From Chara braunii (lineage: Eukaryota > Streptophyta > Charophyceae > Charales > Characeae): 20,306 bases of DNA. Below are positions 7,579 through 16,403 of the stretch, piece by piece. The notes under the pieces are model-generated. The model ran no database searches, was not told the DNA's origin, and saw only the letters and a list, made by a program, of their open reading frames with translations. How positions within the stretch are numbered: the first letter of the stretch is position 1; the number at the start of each line of letters is the position of its first letter. The stretch covers positions 2,067,709 to 2,088,014 of the forward strand of contig BFEA01000027.1 in the NCBI GenBank assembly GCA_003427395.1. Direction: 5' to 3'. Made by a program: the position numbers and the translations under genes.

Positions 7579-7888
7579 TTCGCATGTGGGAAAACCTACT
7601 TAACGAGGTGATAAGAACAGCCCCGGTAAGTAGGCCCCTGCGGCGAAGGCTCCATCTATTGGTGGGGAGCTGCACCTGCTGGTAATCGGGTCCAGCGTCC
7701 CTGTACTAGATATGATGTGTATCAGCTGGAAATCGGGTCCAGCGTCCCTAATCAGTGATATGAGGAAATATCATTCTACCGTGATACGAAGCCCTAACAC
7801 TGATGTGATGTGTACGAGCTGGAATTCAGGACCAGCCTCCCTATTATGTGTTCGCACCTACATCTCAGAACAGAGCCGAGGCATTGAT
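7536..7888 (-). mobile_element. Nested 0.35-kb poly(A)-tailed retroposon
   Basis: A 40-nt T-run (7536-7575) is the poly(A) tail of a minus-strand insertion in the LINE. The body holds three copies of the stem-loop (7678-7696, 7725-7743, 7818-7836), two of them joined to a CAGCTGATACACATCATA-like word, so it is partly built of tandem units of about 45-100 bp. Next to the tail are AGCAGGTGC..CCCACCAATAGATGGAGCC and a 70-nt unique segment. TATCTTCTTC (7526-7535) and TATCTTCATCTTC (7889-7901) flank it and are a probable target-site duplication with a 3-bp indel. No open frame is present, so it is non-autonomous (SINE-like). Pol III boxes were not evident. Confidence 0.7.
7678..7836 (-). repeat. 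Three tandemly arranged stem-loop units
   Basis: On the minus strand: GCTGGTCCTGAATTCCAGC, GCTGGACCCGATTTCCAGC and GCTGGACCCGATTACCAGC. Two of the copies are followed by related words (TGATACACATCATA and CGTACACATCACATCA). These are the same family as the copies at 5158-5529 and 9378-9396. Confidence 0.7.
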
Positions 7889-9298
7889 TATCTTCATCTT
7901 CACTCCTTGAGAAAGTTCCGGGCCCAGAACTTGTCAGACTTGTGAGTCTAAGTCCAGTGACTTTAGCCAGGTCCCTCGTGCATGGTCCGCGCCATCCAAT
8001 AGGATGGGACAGCCTGTTTGAGTTTTTTGAACTGCTCTTCCACAAGGCGAAGCCTGCCCAACTTATTGTGTAGAACCGGAGCGGGGATCCAATAGCTTTT
8101 TCTCAATCCCGTATATCCTGTATCTGAGCAACACCTTTCTCCACCCAGGCTTTACGAAAGGAGCTCGGGCTGCTGTTAGCCATAAACTGAGTACCATCCG
8201 GCTGTTTGATGTGTGGGTTCTCAAACATGATCTGTTTGAGGACCTTCTCTCTTGTGTTGGGCTGCAGATACATGTCCGGGAACAGTTTGCCCCAAGCCGA
8301 CAGCATACTCTTCCAAAATTTGGATTTTGGTCTTCTCTGCACAAAGGACGGGATCAGAAAACAGACAAATACCAGCTTTGGCTTGGAGATGGCCCATTCC
8401 TTCGCCAAGATGTACTGGGCCAGCCGCTTCCACGGCTTGGATTTGGGCCCAAAGATTGCCGCCACTACCCACTTGATAAGCAGGGCCAGGTTCTGATGTG
8501 CTGGGTCGAGGACACCTAGGCCTCCCTCAGACCTTGGGAGGGCTATTGTCTCCCAGGCTACTTTCGTGATGTAGCCTTGATTCTCTGATGCCGACGGTTT
8601 CCACAGGTATCATGCCGCTGCTGACTTTATTTTTGAGTACGCCTTGTCCCCCACTGTATGCACGGACAATGGGAACCAGAGGATTGAGAGGGCAGCTGAG
8701 GACAAGACCAGAGCTCGGAGAAAGAGGGAGAGTCGGTAGTTTCTCATCCAACGTGCAATCCTCGTCAACACCTGATCCGCCAAAATTGAGTCTTGGACTG
8801 CTGAGCAGTCGCCCAATGAGACTTGTACGCCCAGGAACCTGTCTGATGAGTCAGACGGGCCCCTCTTTAAGCCCCAATCCACGCAGAGTTCATATTGGGG
8901 ACGAAGAAAGTAAGCCGACTTGCTCCAATTTATTGATGCCTCAGATAACTCACTGTATTTATCCATAGTAGATCTTAGCTCTTCTGAGTCCTGGGTGGAG
9001 TTTGTAACTGCTACAGTAAGGTCATCGGCTAAAGCGCCTCCCTTCCACTATAGCGTGGGGGCCAGTGAGAGTCTTTGGATATGGGGATTGCGTGTAATAT
9101 TTATCTAAGAGTACTTCTAATCGCAGGACAAATAGTAGAGGGGCTAGCAGACAGCCCTGTCTCAAGGAAGGGGTAAGTAGAAATTCTTCCGATTGTTTAC
9201 CGTTGACAACCACTACTAAGGAGGCCTGGTCATGGCCCGAACACTCCGGCAGAACGTGTCACCATAACCCATTCTTTTGAGGGTATTGAGAACAAAGC
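7889..9298 (-). pseudogene. LINE ORF2: RT C-terminal half, thumb and connection
   Basis: From 9298 downward the minus strand encodes V(R)WGFVLNTLKRMGYGDTF, then VVNGKQSEEF and SLRQGCLLAPLLF (the classic SxRQGCPLSPxLF block, at about 9213-9130), then LADDLTVAV (9032-9006), a catalytic ADD box in which the usual F/Y is Leu. It goes on with INWSKS, RFLGVQVSLG, the thumb helix ARWMRNYRLSLFLRALVLSS, then LPRSEGGLGVLDP and AIFGPKSKPWKRLAQYILAK (about 8545-8400). It ends with NKLGRLRLVEEQFKKLKQ near 8080-8020. The motif order is complete for the C-terminal half of an L1-like RT. Frame changes between the blocks (near 9215, 9020, 8600 and 8100) show decay. It continues upstream across the nested insertion at 9312-10335. 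Confidence 0.85.
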
Positions 9299-9311
9299 CC
9301 CATCTTACCTT
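9299..9311. repeat. Target-site duplication, left copy
   Basis: CCCATCTTACCTT lies directly beside the T-run that is the 3' poly(A) of the minus-strand insertion. It matches CCCATCCTACCTT at 10336-10348 with one difference in 13. Both copies encode the same LINE RT codons on the minus strand. Confidence 0.8.
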
Positions 9312-9576
9312 TTTTTTTTTTTTTTTTTTTTTTTTGATGGGAACAAGGCTCCAATCTATTCGTGGGGGGCAGCACGTGCTGGGAACCGGGCCTAGCGTCC
9401 CATATGGAATTTTTTACGTAGGAGTTTTGAAAATTTGAGATATTTGAGATACCGGGGCCATTACCCGGCTTTGGCTAGGAAAAATTCAAATTACTTAGCA
9501 AATTACTACGACGAACTTCAGGAATAAGCAAAGTTCAGAAAACGACTCAGAAACCCTCCATCAATCCTCTTTACCT

Positions 9577-9655
9577 CACTCCGGCAAGACTTACTGCAGC
9601 AGAGCCACCATCTCCACTGCTGCTGTACCCTATTTCCGTCCTACAGGCTAGCCCC
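9577..9655. repeat. 79-bp direct repeat, left copy
   Basis: Aligns without gaps to 10222-10300, sharing CTCCGGCAAG, CACCATCT, GTACCCTATTTCC and TAGCCCC. Its central part can fold: GCAGCAG (9596-9602) pairs with CTGCTGC (9617-9623). Confidence 0.75.
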
Positions 9656-10221
9656 CTCACTAGTAGGACGCTTGATATCCAACCATCTACTTCTCCATGC
9701 AGAGGGCCCTTTCGTTTTTAGAAGAGCATTCAGATCGAGAAATACCTGGCTTAGAGCCTTTCAGCAGCCCACCCCTACCTGCCTCATCCTATATCCCGAT
9801 ACTTAGCTTCTACTAGGCCTCACGCCCCCAGCTGGTAGGTTACAGAGTGACACAGCCCACCCCAGAAAACTCCCCCCTACTAGGCTACAGGGCAAAACGA
9901 CCCGCCCCGGCTCCGACCAGCATCGTCTGAGTACCAGCTTACCAAAGGACACTAGAGTGTCTTTCGCCCTCGACAACTCCCCAGATCTCTCTATCAGGTC
10001 TCTTGCCCTCGTATAGCTCGAGTTACAGGGCAGAGCGACCAAGCCCCAGCATCGACCAGCGTCGTTCTGGCCTCGTCCATTCGCAAGCACACGGGCCACG
10101 GCGACCCAAGACTACAGCAAATACCAGACAAGCCACCAATCAACAACATAACTGTAGATCCGATCACTCAGCTCCTTCGGGCGCTGGTTGCAGATATCCC
10201 ACATAAAATCCCTCACAACCC

Positions 10222-10300
10222 TACTCCGGCAAGTCATACTGCGATGAAGTCACCATCTTCACCGCAGTTGTACCCTATTTCCACCCTGTATGTTAGCCCC
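10222..10300. repeat. 79-bp direct repeat, right copy
   Basis: Counterpart of 9577-9655, about 35 bp inside the 5' end of the retroposon. Its central part folds with arms ACTGCGATGAAG (10238-10249) and CTTCACCGCAGT (10257-10268), with 11 of 12 positions paired and a TCACCAT loop. The left copy differs in many arm positions yet still folds. Confidence 0.75.
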
Positions 10301-10335
10301 ATGGCCGCAAAGCGCATTATCCCCCACCATCGCAA

Positions 10336-10348
10336 CCCATCCTACCTT
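10336..10348. repeat. Target-site duplication, right copy
   Basis: CCCATCCTACCTT, partner of 9299-9311. The LINE reading frame resumes immediately beyond it. Confidence 0.8.
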
Positions 10349-10800
10349 ATCGTATGCTTTCTCCTTATCTAGTAGTAGAATCGCTACTTCCCATTTTCCC
10401 CTCCAATGACCTATAGAGCTTGGGTTGTCGCTAATATGTTTTCAAAAATCGGCCGTCCCTTGATAAACCCGCCTTGCTCCCACCCAATTAAACCGGGAAG
10501 TAGGGTCACGGTAGCAAGGCGGAACGCAAAGGTTTTTGCAAACAGTTTGGACATTATGTTAAGAACAGATATGGGGCGTCAGTTGCGCACATATCTTTTA
10601 TCCCCCTTTCTGTAAAGAAAGGATATGGCCCCCTTGTCAAAGTTTTTGGGGAAAACCCTTATTACTCTTATGTGATTGTATATTTCGCATATAAAGGGCT
10701 CAAAAGTATTCCACGCGGCCAAGAAAAGTTATATTGGGAGGCCATCCAGGCCTGGGCATTTGCCCACGGTCATCTGTTTGGCTGCCTAATAGAGTTATGG
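10349..10800 (-). pseudogene. LINE ORF2: RT N-terminal half
   Basis: Reading down from 10800: GKCPGLDGLPI, the RT entry block (PGxDGxPxE), then IRVIRVFPKNFDKGAISFLYRKGDKRY, RPISVLNIMSKLFAK, a GWEQGGFIKGRPIFENI block (Q-GF..GR) and finally WEVAILLLDKEKAYDKV at about 10395-10345, where the Asp of LLLD is the first catalytic carboxylate of the RT. The frame breaks at least twice (stop in N*RPIS near 10580; frameshift near 10410). The last codons run straight into the target site where the 1-kb retroposon sits, and the next codons of the same RT resume at 9298. Confidence 0.85.
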
Positions 10801-12220
10801 GTTTGTGAATGGTCCATCCAAGTGCTGATGAAAGCAACTGTTTGTTAGAGAACATAAAAAATCTGAAAATTCGGAGAGGTCCGAGTCAGGTGAGTCAAAG
10901 GGACGCCTTGTGGTGACTATGTCTTTGAAGTAATCATGGGCATAGGTACACAAGGTCTGCTTGTCTGCAGCTACCAAGGCGTTGAGTGCGAAGAGGTGGG
11001 AGAATTCACGAATTAAAGGCCTAACTTGTTTTAAGATAATAGATCTTAATGTTAATGTAATCATGCGGTGGTATCCTACTACTCCACGAATCTTCAGCCA
11101 GTCCAGCCAATTGGCTTGCTTCCAATTTTCTAACTTTTCTAATTGGAGGAGAGCGTCCTTTATTTTTTCAAACCAATAATAATCTTCAAATAAGAAAAAA
11201 AAAAAAAAAAAAAAAAGATTCACACTCATATTTGCATCAGACTCTTGGACGAGTTTAACCAGGGTTTTCTCTTTCCATGTTCTGTTTACTGCTTTCATTT
11301 GGGAAAATCCCTTAAAACTGGCTTGGATTATATTAATTTCAAATTCGGTCCATGTGACCAGTTCTGGAAAGAGATCTTTGGCTTCACCCCAACGAGTCAT
11401 TTGAGAGTTGACCCAATTTATTAGACCCTGATCCTTCAGGATGTTAACATTTAGTCTGAAGGGGGGTCTGAAACGGACAACCTGTTCCTTTGAGATAATG
11501 TTCATCGTTACAGGGAGTTCATCTGACATCGAGGATACCATAATATCTACACTCATACACTGATCTCAAGGCGTGGCCCCTGCTTAAGAAGAAGTCCAAT
11601 CTTCGATAGGGAATGGGGGCACGGGGTGCCGGTCTTGGTCCCTGCCACGTGTATCCATGGTCTGTGGGGTTAAAGATTTTAAATGCGTCATTGAGGGTTT
11701 GCGCCATTGTGAATGTAGAGAGTGCTAATATGTCTGCTCTCAGGGGTCTAAGATCGGGGGAGTCTAGTCCCGGATTAAAAATTTGTATTCCAATCGCCTG
11801 CCATAATCAGGTTCTCAGTATCCAACAGGTAATTGAGTAGGGTCTCGAAAAAAATAACTCTGTCTTGGTATTTAACTGAACTAGTCTTCGTCATCCATTG
11901 AGAACTTTATCTGGGCCGTCTGTGCCAGAGCATTGGCTAATGATTATAACGTCTAAATCCTTGTTGATTAGAATAGCTACCCCGCCCTTGGAGCCCACTT
12001 CGGGGGACCACACTTGGTTACTATCCCATTAATTTTGAAGATTATTTATTTTATCTTCGCACAATTTGGTCTCTTGAAGGCATGTGATATGAATGTTGTG
12101 TGAATGGATAAAGGAGCGCAATTCGCTCTTCTTGTTCCTCTTCACCATATCACCTAGTCCACGTGTGTTCCAAGTTAATAATCTAACGTGGTTTGGAAGG
12201 ACTATTGTTTGGGTCGTTAT
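10801..12220 (-). pseudogene. LINE ORF2: AP-type endonuclease and linker to RT
   Basis: The minus strand begins with IVLPNHVRLLTWNTRGLGDM (WNTRG at 12172-12161) and has ITCLQETK (about 12085-12065), GSKGGVAILINKD, a GDWN motif (11798-11787), HGYTWQGPR and YRRLDFFLS (11655-11575) and SDELPV (11530-11510). These are the ordered motifs of the apurinic-type LINE endonuclease. The C-terminal SDH motif reads SDE, so the catalytic His is lost. A 253-codon open frame (11556-10795) then covers the endonuclease end and the linker towards RT. It includes an in-frame phenylalanine run encoded opposite a 22-nt A-run (11195-11216). Stops interrupt the N-terminal part. Confidence 0.85.
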
Positions 12221-13300
12221 CTCTTGCTTTTTTGACGCGGATAACTGTGTCCTTCTTGACCTTGAGTATCTTGTTTTTTGTCTCTCTATGCACGCAGACT
12301 GTTTGCGAAACGATCAGGAAAAAGGATGTCTCTTGTGTTGCCCTGCTTCAGCCATTCGATTATCTGCAGGGTTGGACAACCAGTTGTGACTCCAATATCA
12401 AGAAGGGAGTCTATCACGGTGTCTAGCAGATGGGCCAACGACAGCCAATGGATGCGTTGGGGCCGCCATAATTTTGTATCTTGTTTGAATTCCAGTACAG
12501 ATAGAAAGGCCGCATGTCAGATGACTCTTTCCCCATTAGTACCAGTAGGGAGGATTCTGCCTTTTCACGGCTCTGCGAGGAGGAAGTTGGAACCCGCCCC
12601 TTGATCTGGGTTGCTGATGAGGAGGTTGTTACCGGGTGAGCTGGCAAGCACCGGGATTCGTCGTCTGTCATTTATGTTAGAACCATCGCCCCTTGAAGGG
12701 TATGGACACAAACCAGAGGAATGATGTACTCTTGAATTTGACCTTTAAGCTTTTCGACTCTTGTGAAAGTGGACATCGATGGAACGAACAATGCTTGCCT
12801 CGCATTTTTGGAAGAGACCTTCTTTCTCCTATGAGTCGAACGGGTCAGACTCGGTGAGTGCGTGCGACAAGTTTCGTCGATTTTATCATTATTGAGTTTC
12901 ACTCTCGTCTTTTTTTCAGGGTTGCGTAGACTCCTTTAGAAGATTGACCTTTATCGTTGTTCGTGGTGCACGAATCAGGGACCGAATCCGATCCTTTGGA
13001 TTTTATTTCCTCTTTATCGGATGTATGTTGGCCGTCTCTGGAATCCACAAAATGCTCCTAAGAGGAGGGAGTCTGTGTTTTTCGGGGTGTGGCCATGATT
13101 GTCTCGTGATGAGGCTCTTTGCCCGCCTCCTCGGGGAAGGATGTGGCATAAGCCACAGTCGAATAGGAAGAAGTAAATTTCGAAGTGGCTTTCGCCCCAT
13201 TCTCCACCAGGGAGGGTCGTGTGCTTAGGATCAGGATGAGAGAGTTTCATCAACGCCTCTACATCACTTACTATATCGTCGTCTCACAACATTGCTACAT
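12221..13300 (-). pseudogene. Probable LINE inter-ORF region and ORF1 C-terminal remnant
   Basis: The frame of the endonuclease stays open upstream to about 12300 (ERQKTRYSRSRRTQLSASKK), suggesting a basic N-terminal extension of ORF2. Further upstream, three minus-strand stretches (12671-12423, 12902-12672, 13253-13014) and an overlapping frame with TIMATPRKTQTPSS and KEEIKSKGSDSVPDS are rich in S, T, K and P, like the low-complexity C-terminus of plant LINE ORF1. None has a recognisable domain. Their place here is supported only by strand, order and composition. Confidence 0.45.
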
Positions 13301-13349
13301 CCTTTCCTATTTCCTCATCTTTATCCTTTTGCTCTCAATCCGAATAGGA

Positions 13350-13625
13350 ATGATACTCATAAGGGTGTTGTGTGTTGCTTGCTCAAACAAAGGCAAAACT
13401 TTAACCGATGTTGTAGTGTATGTGTCACGCAACGAATTGATATTAAGAAAGAGAGGGATGACCTTAACTACAAACAAACGTGCTGGCAACAAAAACGATA
13501 TAATATTAGCTAGTAAGGTAGAAGATATCAATAATTGGCGCGAGGTGGAAAAAAAAGCAACACGTATCTGTAAAGCTATAGGGAAATATTTATTAGCGTC
13601 GCCAGACGTTGTGCGAATAAAATAA
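13350..13625 (+). pseudogene. Open frame of unknown function
   Basis: An uninterrupted frame of about 90 codons starts at the ATG at 13350 and ends with two stop codons. Upstream codons are also open to 13185 but overlap the probable LINE. The C-terminal half, containing NNWREVEKKATRICKAIGKY, is a plausible amphipathic helix region with good amino-acid balance. I do not recognise a family. A second short frame follows six bases later (13631-13738). It may be a remnant of a longer gene. Confidence 0.3.
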
Positions 13626-13630
13626 TAACG

Positions 13631-13738
13631 ATGTTCGCAGACAAAAAAACTGTCCAAAAACTGCATCGCCTGGTATTTGGGTCAACCATGGACGTGTTGC
13701 GTGCCTCAAGTTCCTTGAGATGTCTCGCCTTATATTAG
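13631..13738 (+). pseudogene. Short open frame downstream of the first
   Basis: A 35-codon frame from ATG 13631 to TAG 13736-13738, starting MFADKKTVQKLHRLVFGSTM. Coding-like sequence appears to go on in another frame beyond about 13705, so a frameshift may have cut it. No family is recognised. Confidence 0.2.
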
Positions 13739-13984
13739 CCGCCAATTTTTATTTTTTTTAACTTGCACTATTGGTCACGTGCACCTGGATGCAGTAGTTG
13801 CTATGAACGGAGCAATTGGACGCTATACAGAGTATGTTCATAGTTGTGTAATTTGTAAAATTCTATAACATATAACAGACATGTTGGTTTAAAATATTCA
13901 TAATCTAATCCGATGAAACTCGTGAATTATGTTCGTCTACACGCTCTACTTGCATGATGGAAATCGGTCAAAGCAGCTCACATG

Positions 13985-14066
13985 GAAACAGATCCTCTCA
14001 TCACACCCCGTCAACAATTGAGGAGGAAACAAATTATCTTATCACACCCCATCAACAATTGAGGAT
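13985..14066. repeat. 41-bp tandem duplication
   Basis: ATCACACCCC[G/A]TCAACAATTGAGGA occurs at 14000-14024 and 14041-14065 with one difference in 25. The preceding bases (GAAACA..AT..TCT) are also related. Two units of 41 bp lie back to back. Confidence 0.75.
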
Positions 14067-14250
14067 ATGATAATTTTAGGCAAAAACATCTAGACGATTG
14101 GGATAATCGATGAATTTTTACATTATGAGCACATAAATGTTGAAAATAAAGTTTTGACCGCATGAAGAAGTTTTGTCGATAATGAGTTTTGTTAACGGGC
14201 AATAGACGATCTTGTGCGATATTGTATCACATGTATGATACTTGTACGCA

Positions 14251-14897
14251 ATGGAGGAAGAGGTTGACATCTCAGTATCGAGGAAAGACGTTGTTGGCCC
14301 TCTAGAGATGTTAGTGAATTGGAGGGAGGTATGTCTGAAATAGGATTAAGACGCAAATGACAAAAAAAAACAAAAAGTGTGCACATGGCATTTCATTGGT
14401 AGGAGAGAATTTCTCTCACCGGTGATGTTATACTATTATAGTCGAATGCGAGTATACAATAGAGACAAGACATAGTGACAATTTTTACAACAGTGAAGGT
14501 CACTGACACAAAAATGAATGTGTTGTTCAATGCAAGAGAAGAATTATGAGACCCCGCAGGTTCGAACAAACTCGAAAAATTCCACAATCGGTTAGAAATT
14601 CATGCGGCACTTAGAAAAAAGTTAGTGTACATGGTTGATAGCTCGGTGCATGTTCAACTTCACTATCTTTTTTATAACTGTAAGAAAATAGTATTCACAA
14701 TCGAACACATAAAATACGACACGGATGAAGTGATCCGTACTGAGCAGTATCATCCGTCGGGACAAAAAAAAGTATCGTTCGTGGGTGACAAACAAAATAT
14801 AGTTGTAGATTATCCATACTCTGAAGACGGGAAACATATAAGGAATTCTGAAGCACTTATATTCAATGCATGGAATGAAGACCATAAGGTAGCATAG
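14251..14897 (+). pseudogene. Decayed gene of about 215 codons, unknown function
   Basis: An ATG at 14251 opens a frame (MEEEVDISVSRKDVVGPLEM, then LVNWREVCLK) broken by TAG 14341 and TAA 14347. It goes on with KVCTWHFIGRREFLSPVMLY and YYSRMRVYNR to about 14460. A frameshift there moves the coding-like signal to the frame starting 14463, which runs to TAG 14895 with a single TGA at 14547. That part includes VTDTKMNVLFNAREEL, NKLEKFHNRLEIHAALRKKL and EQYHPSGQKKVSFVGDK. Amino-acid balance and length argue for a once-real protein. The YHPSGQKKVS segment is faintly like MORN/YwqK-type repeats, but this is weak. I cannot name the family. Confidence 0.4.
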
Positions 14898-14934
14898 CAC
14901 ATAAAACATTGAAAGGATATATATTCAACAATTG

Positions 14935-15120
14935 ATGAGCTTCATCGATGACATGGGTTGCTCAAATGCTTACTCAGAATACACACGTGCAAGGGGAATA
15001 AAACAATGATATTTTATACCGGTTGAAGTTATGAAAAATGAAAGTTAAAAAACACATGAATTTTTAAAGTGCGAAATAAGTCCAATGTGAGGTTATAATG
15101 AAGGAGACAACGATCATGAA
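14935..15120 (+). pseudogene. Second decayed coding segment, unknown function
   Basis: From ATG 14935 the frame reads MSFIDDMGCSNAYSEYTRAR, meets TGA at 15007, continues YFIPVEVMKNES, and is broken again by TAA and TGA before GYNEGDNDHEQNIVC. It may be a separate gene or the shifted continuation of the one ending at 14897. No family is recognised. Confidence 0.25.
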
Positions 15121-15306
15121 CAGAATATTGTGTGTTGAATGTAATAACGTTTTTGAGGTTTCAAGAATTCATTTTTTTTATTTTTTTTTTGCGTGTTGTG
15201 CAAATATCAATTTTGAAAAATCAATCTCATTTTGAATTTTCACGCTCGATGTTAGCATGTACGAGTGGGTGAATCAACATAGTTTGTTTTTGTACCTTAT
15301 AAACCA

Positions 15307-15723
15307 ATGATGAATGTCACTCCCGTTGCAGTGTCAGCAGGGGCAGCGATTACCACAACCGGAGGAGCATTTCCATACAAATACGAGTCAATAGTGATAT
15401 GTGAACTGCGTGGATGCAATTTGTTTGTAGTTGTCGTAAAGTTTATGAATATCGACATATATGACGTGCACATTTATAGATGACAGAGACAAATGAGACA
15501 AGAGAACGATTACGCAGAATGTCATCAAACAACTTTGCAAGCCCACGAAGAAAAAAAAACAGCACTGAAGCGAGAGGGCAGAAGACTTGAAGGATGGTCG
15601 ACTTTCACAACTGAGTTTCAGAGCATGTTTGTTCCACCTATCCCGAGGTGAATGTTAGAGGGCTCACACAAAGCGACCATGTGGATTCCCATCATGAATG
15701 TAGTCAATCAGATTCATGGGTAA
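15307..15723 (+). pseudogene. Decayed frame of 138 codons with only two TGA stops
   Basis: The frame from tandem ATGs at 15307/15310 to TAA 15721 is broken only by TGA at 15481 and TGA at 15649, although the DNA is A+T-rich and stops should be frequent. The first part holds FPYKYESIVICELRGCNLF and a hydrophobic VVVVKF. The second holds QRQMRQENDYAECHQTTLQ followed by a K/E/R-rich helix and WSTFTTEFQSMF. The RQ.N.YAE....L..H.EKK pattern distantly recalls the helix that precedes the UBX domain in UAS/UBX proteins, but with this little sequence the resemblance may be chance. Both stops could derive from CGA or TGG by a single transition. Confidence 0.35.
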
Positions 15724-16403
15724 TGGGAAAGCAGGGTAATGTTAAGTGGTGGACGAGGAGTCATGTTGAAATACATTGTATATTGTATAGCAATATGAAA
15801 CAATTTTAAGTTTTGTACTTATATACACTGTATTTATTGTAACAAACTCGTAGAAATATGACCAAGATTCACCATTTCACAAGAAAGACAAAAAGGTAAA
15901 AAACAAAACGGTGTGCATTTACATGTATGAAAAGGGTTGGCATCGAATGTATGCAGCTATTTATAGGCATAGAGACATATTATTTTTTGTTTTTTTTTTA
16001 CGACGATGATTGAAAAAAAGGTACATCGAGATACTTTTTTGTATTAGGCATATGATTATATGCCCAAATGATGTTGTTTTTATAATATATTACAAAAACT
16101 TGCTGTGAATTAAGCGAATAATAAATCCACGGTGCTTTTCTTATACATTGTCCCACAAATTTCGACAATATAGTATAAAAATTTGTTAAATTTAAAAAAA
16201 AAAAAAAATCATCAAATATGAACATACGTGCACTTGAAAAACAAAACCCCATAGCAAAAGCATAGATTACAAGCGAATGTCGAGTCAGTTTCATTATATT
16301 TCCCGGTAAATTCAATGAATGGTATCATATAAATAATGTGATAGTTAAATTGCTTGAGAACGGAAAAAGTTTAAAAAAAAACACTTTCAAATTTCAATTT
16401 CGT
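15724..16403. other. A+T-rich sequence without clear gene
   Basis: Short A and T runs (for example 15985-16000 and 16193-16208) and short frames only. One plus-strand frame around 15845-15960 is interrupted solely by TGA codons. A minus-strand frame at 16315-15998 is a phenylalanine/isoleucine-rich product of base composition. Nothing can be assigned. Confidence 0.5.

Larger units (their letters stand above)
9312..10335 (-). mobile_element. Nested 1-kb poly(A)-tailed retroposon inside the LINE RT
   Basis: The insertion starts (minus strand) at about 10335 and ends in poly(A) (T-run 9310-9335). The tail-proximal part, GGTTCCCAGCACGTGCTG..CCACGAATAGATTGGAGCC, is the family 3' end also seen at 7536-7888 and 5153-5205. 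The body contains a 79-bp direct repeat (9577-9655 and 10222-10300) and a second direct repeat (9885-9928 and 10023-10066), so it has a modular, partly duplicated structure. A 98-codon minus-strand frame (10099-9803) resembles no protein family I know and spans the repeats, so I do not call it a gene. It appears non-autonomous and was presumably mobilised by a LINE enzyme. Confidence 0.75.

Noticed and set aside
9803-10099. 98-codon frame inside the 1-kb retroposon
   Set aside because: It spans duplicated GC-rich modules and shows no family resemblance; other retroposon copies would be needed to call it.
13985-14066. CRISPR-like array
   Set aside because: Only two adjacent 41-bp units in eukaryotic repeat DNA, with no further repeats or cas genes; it is a tandem duplication.
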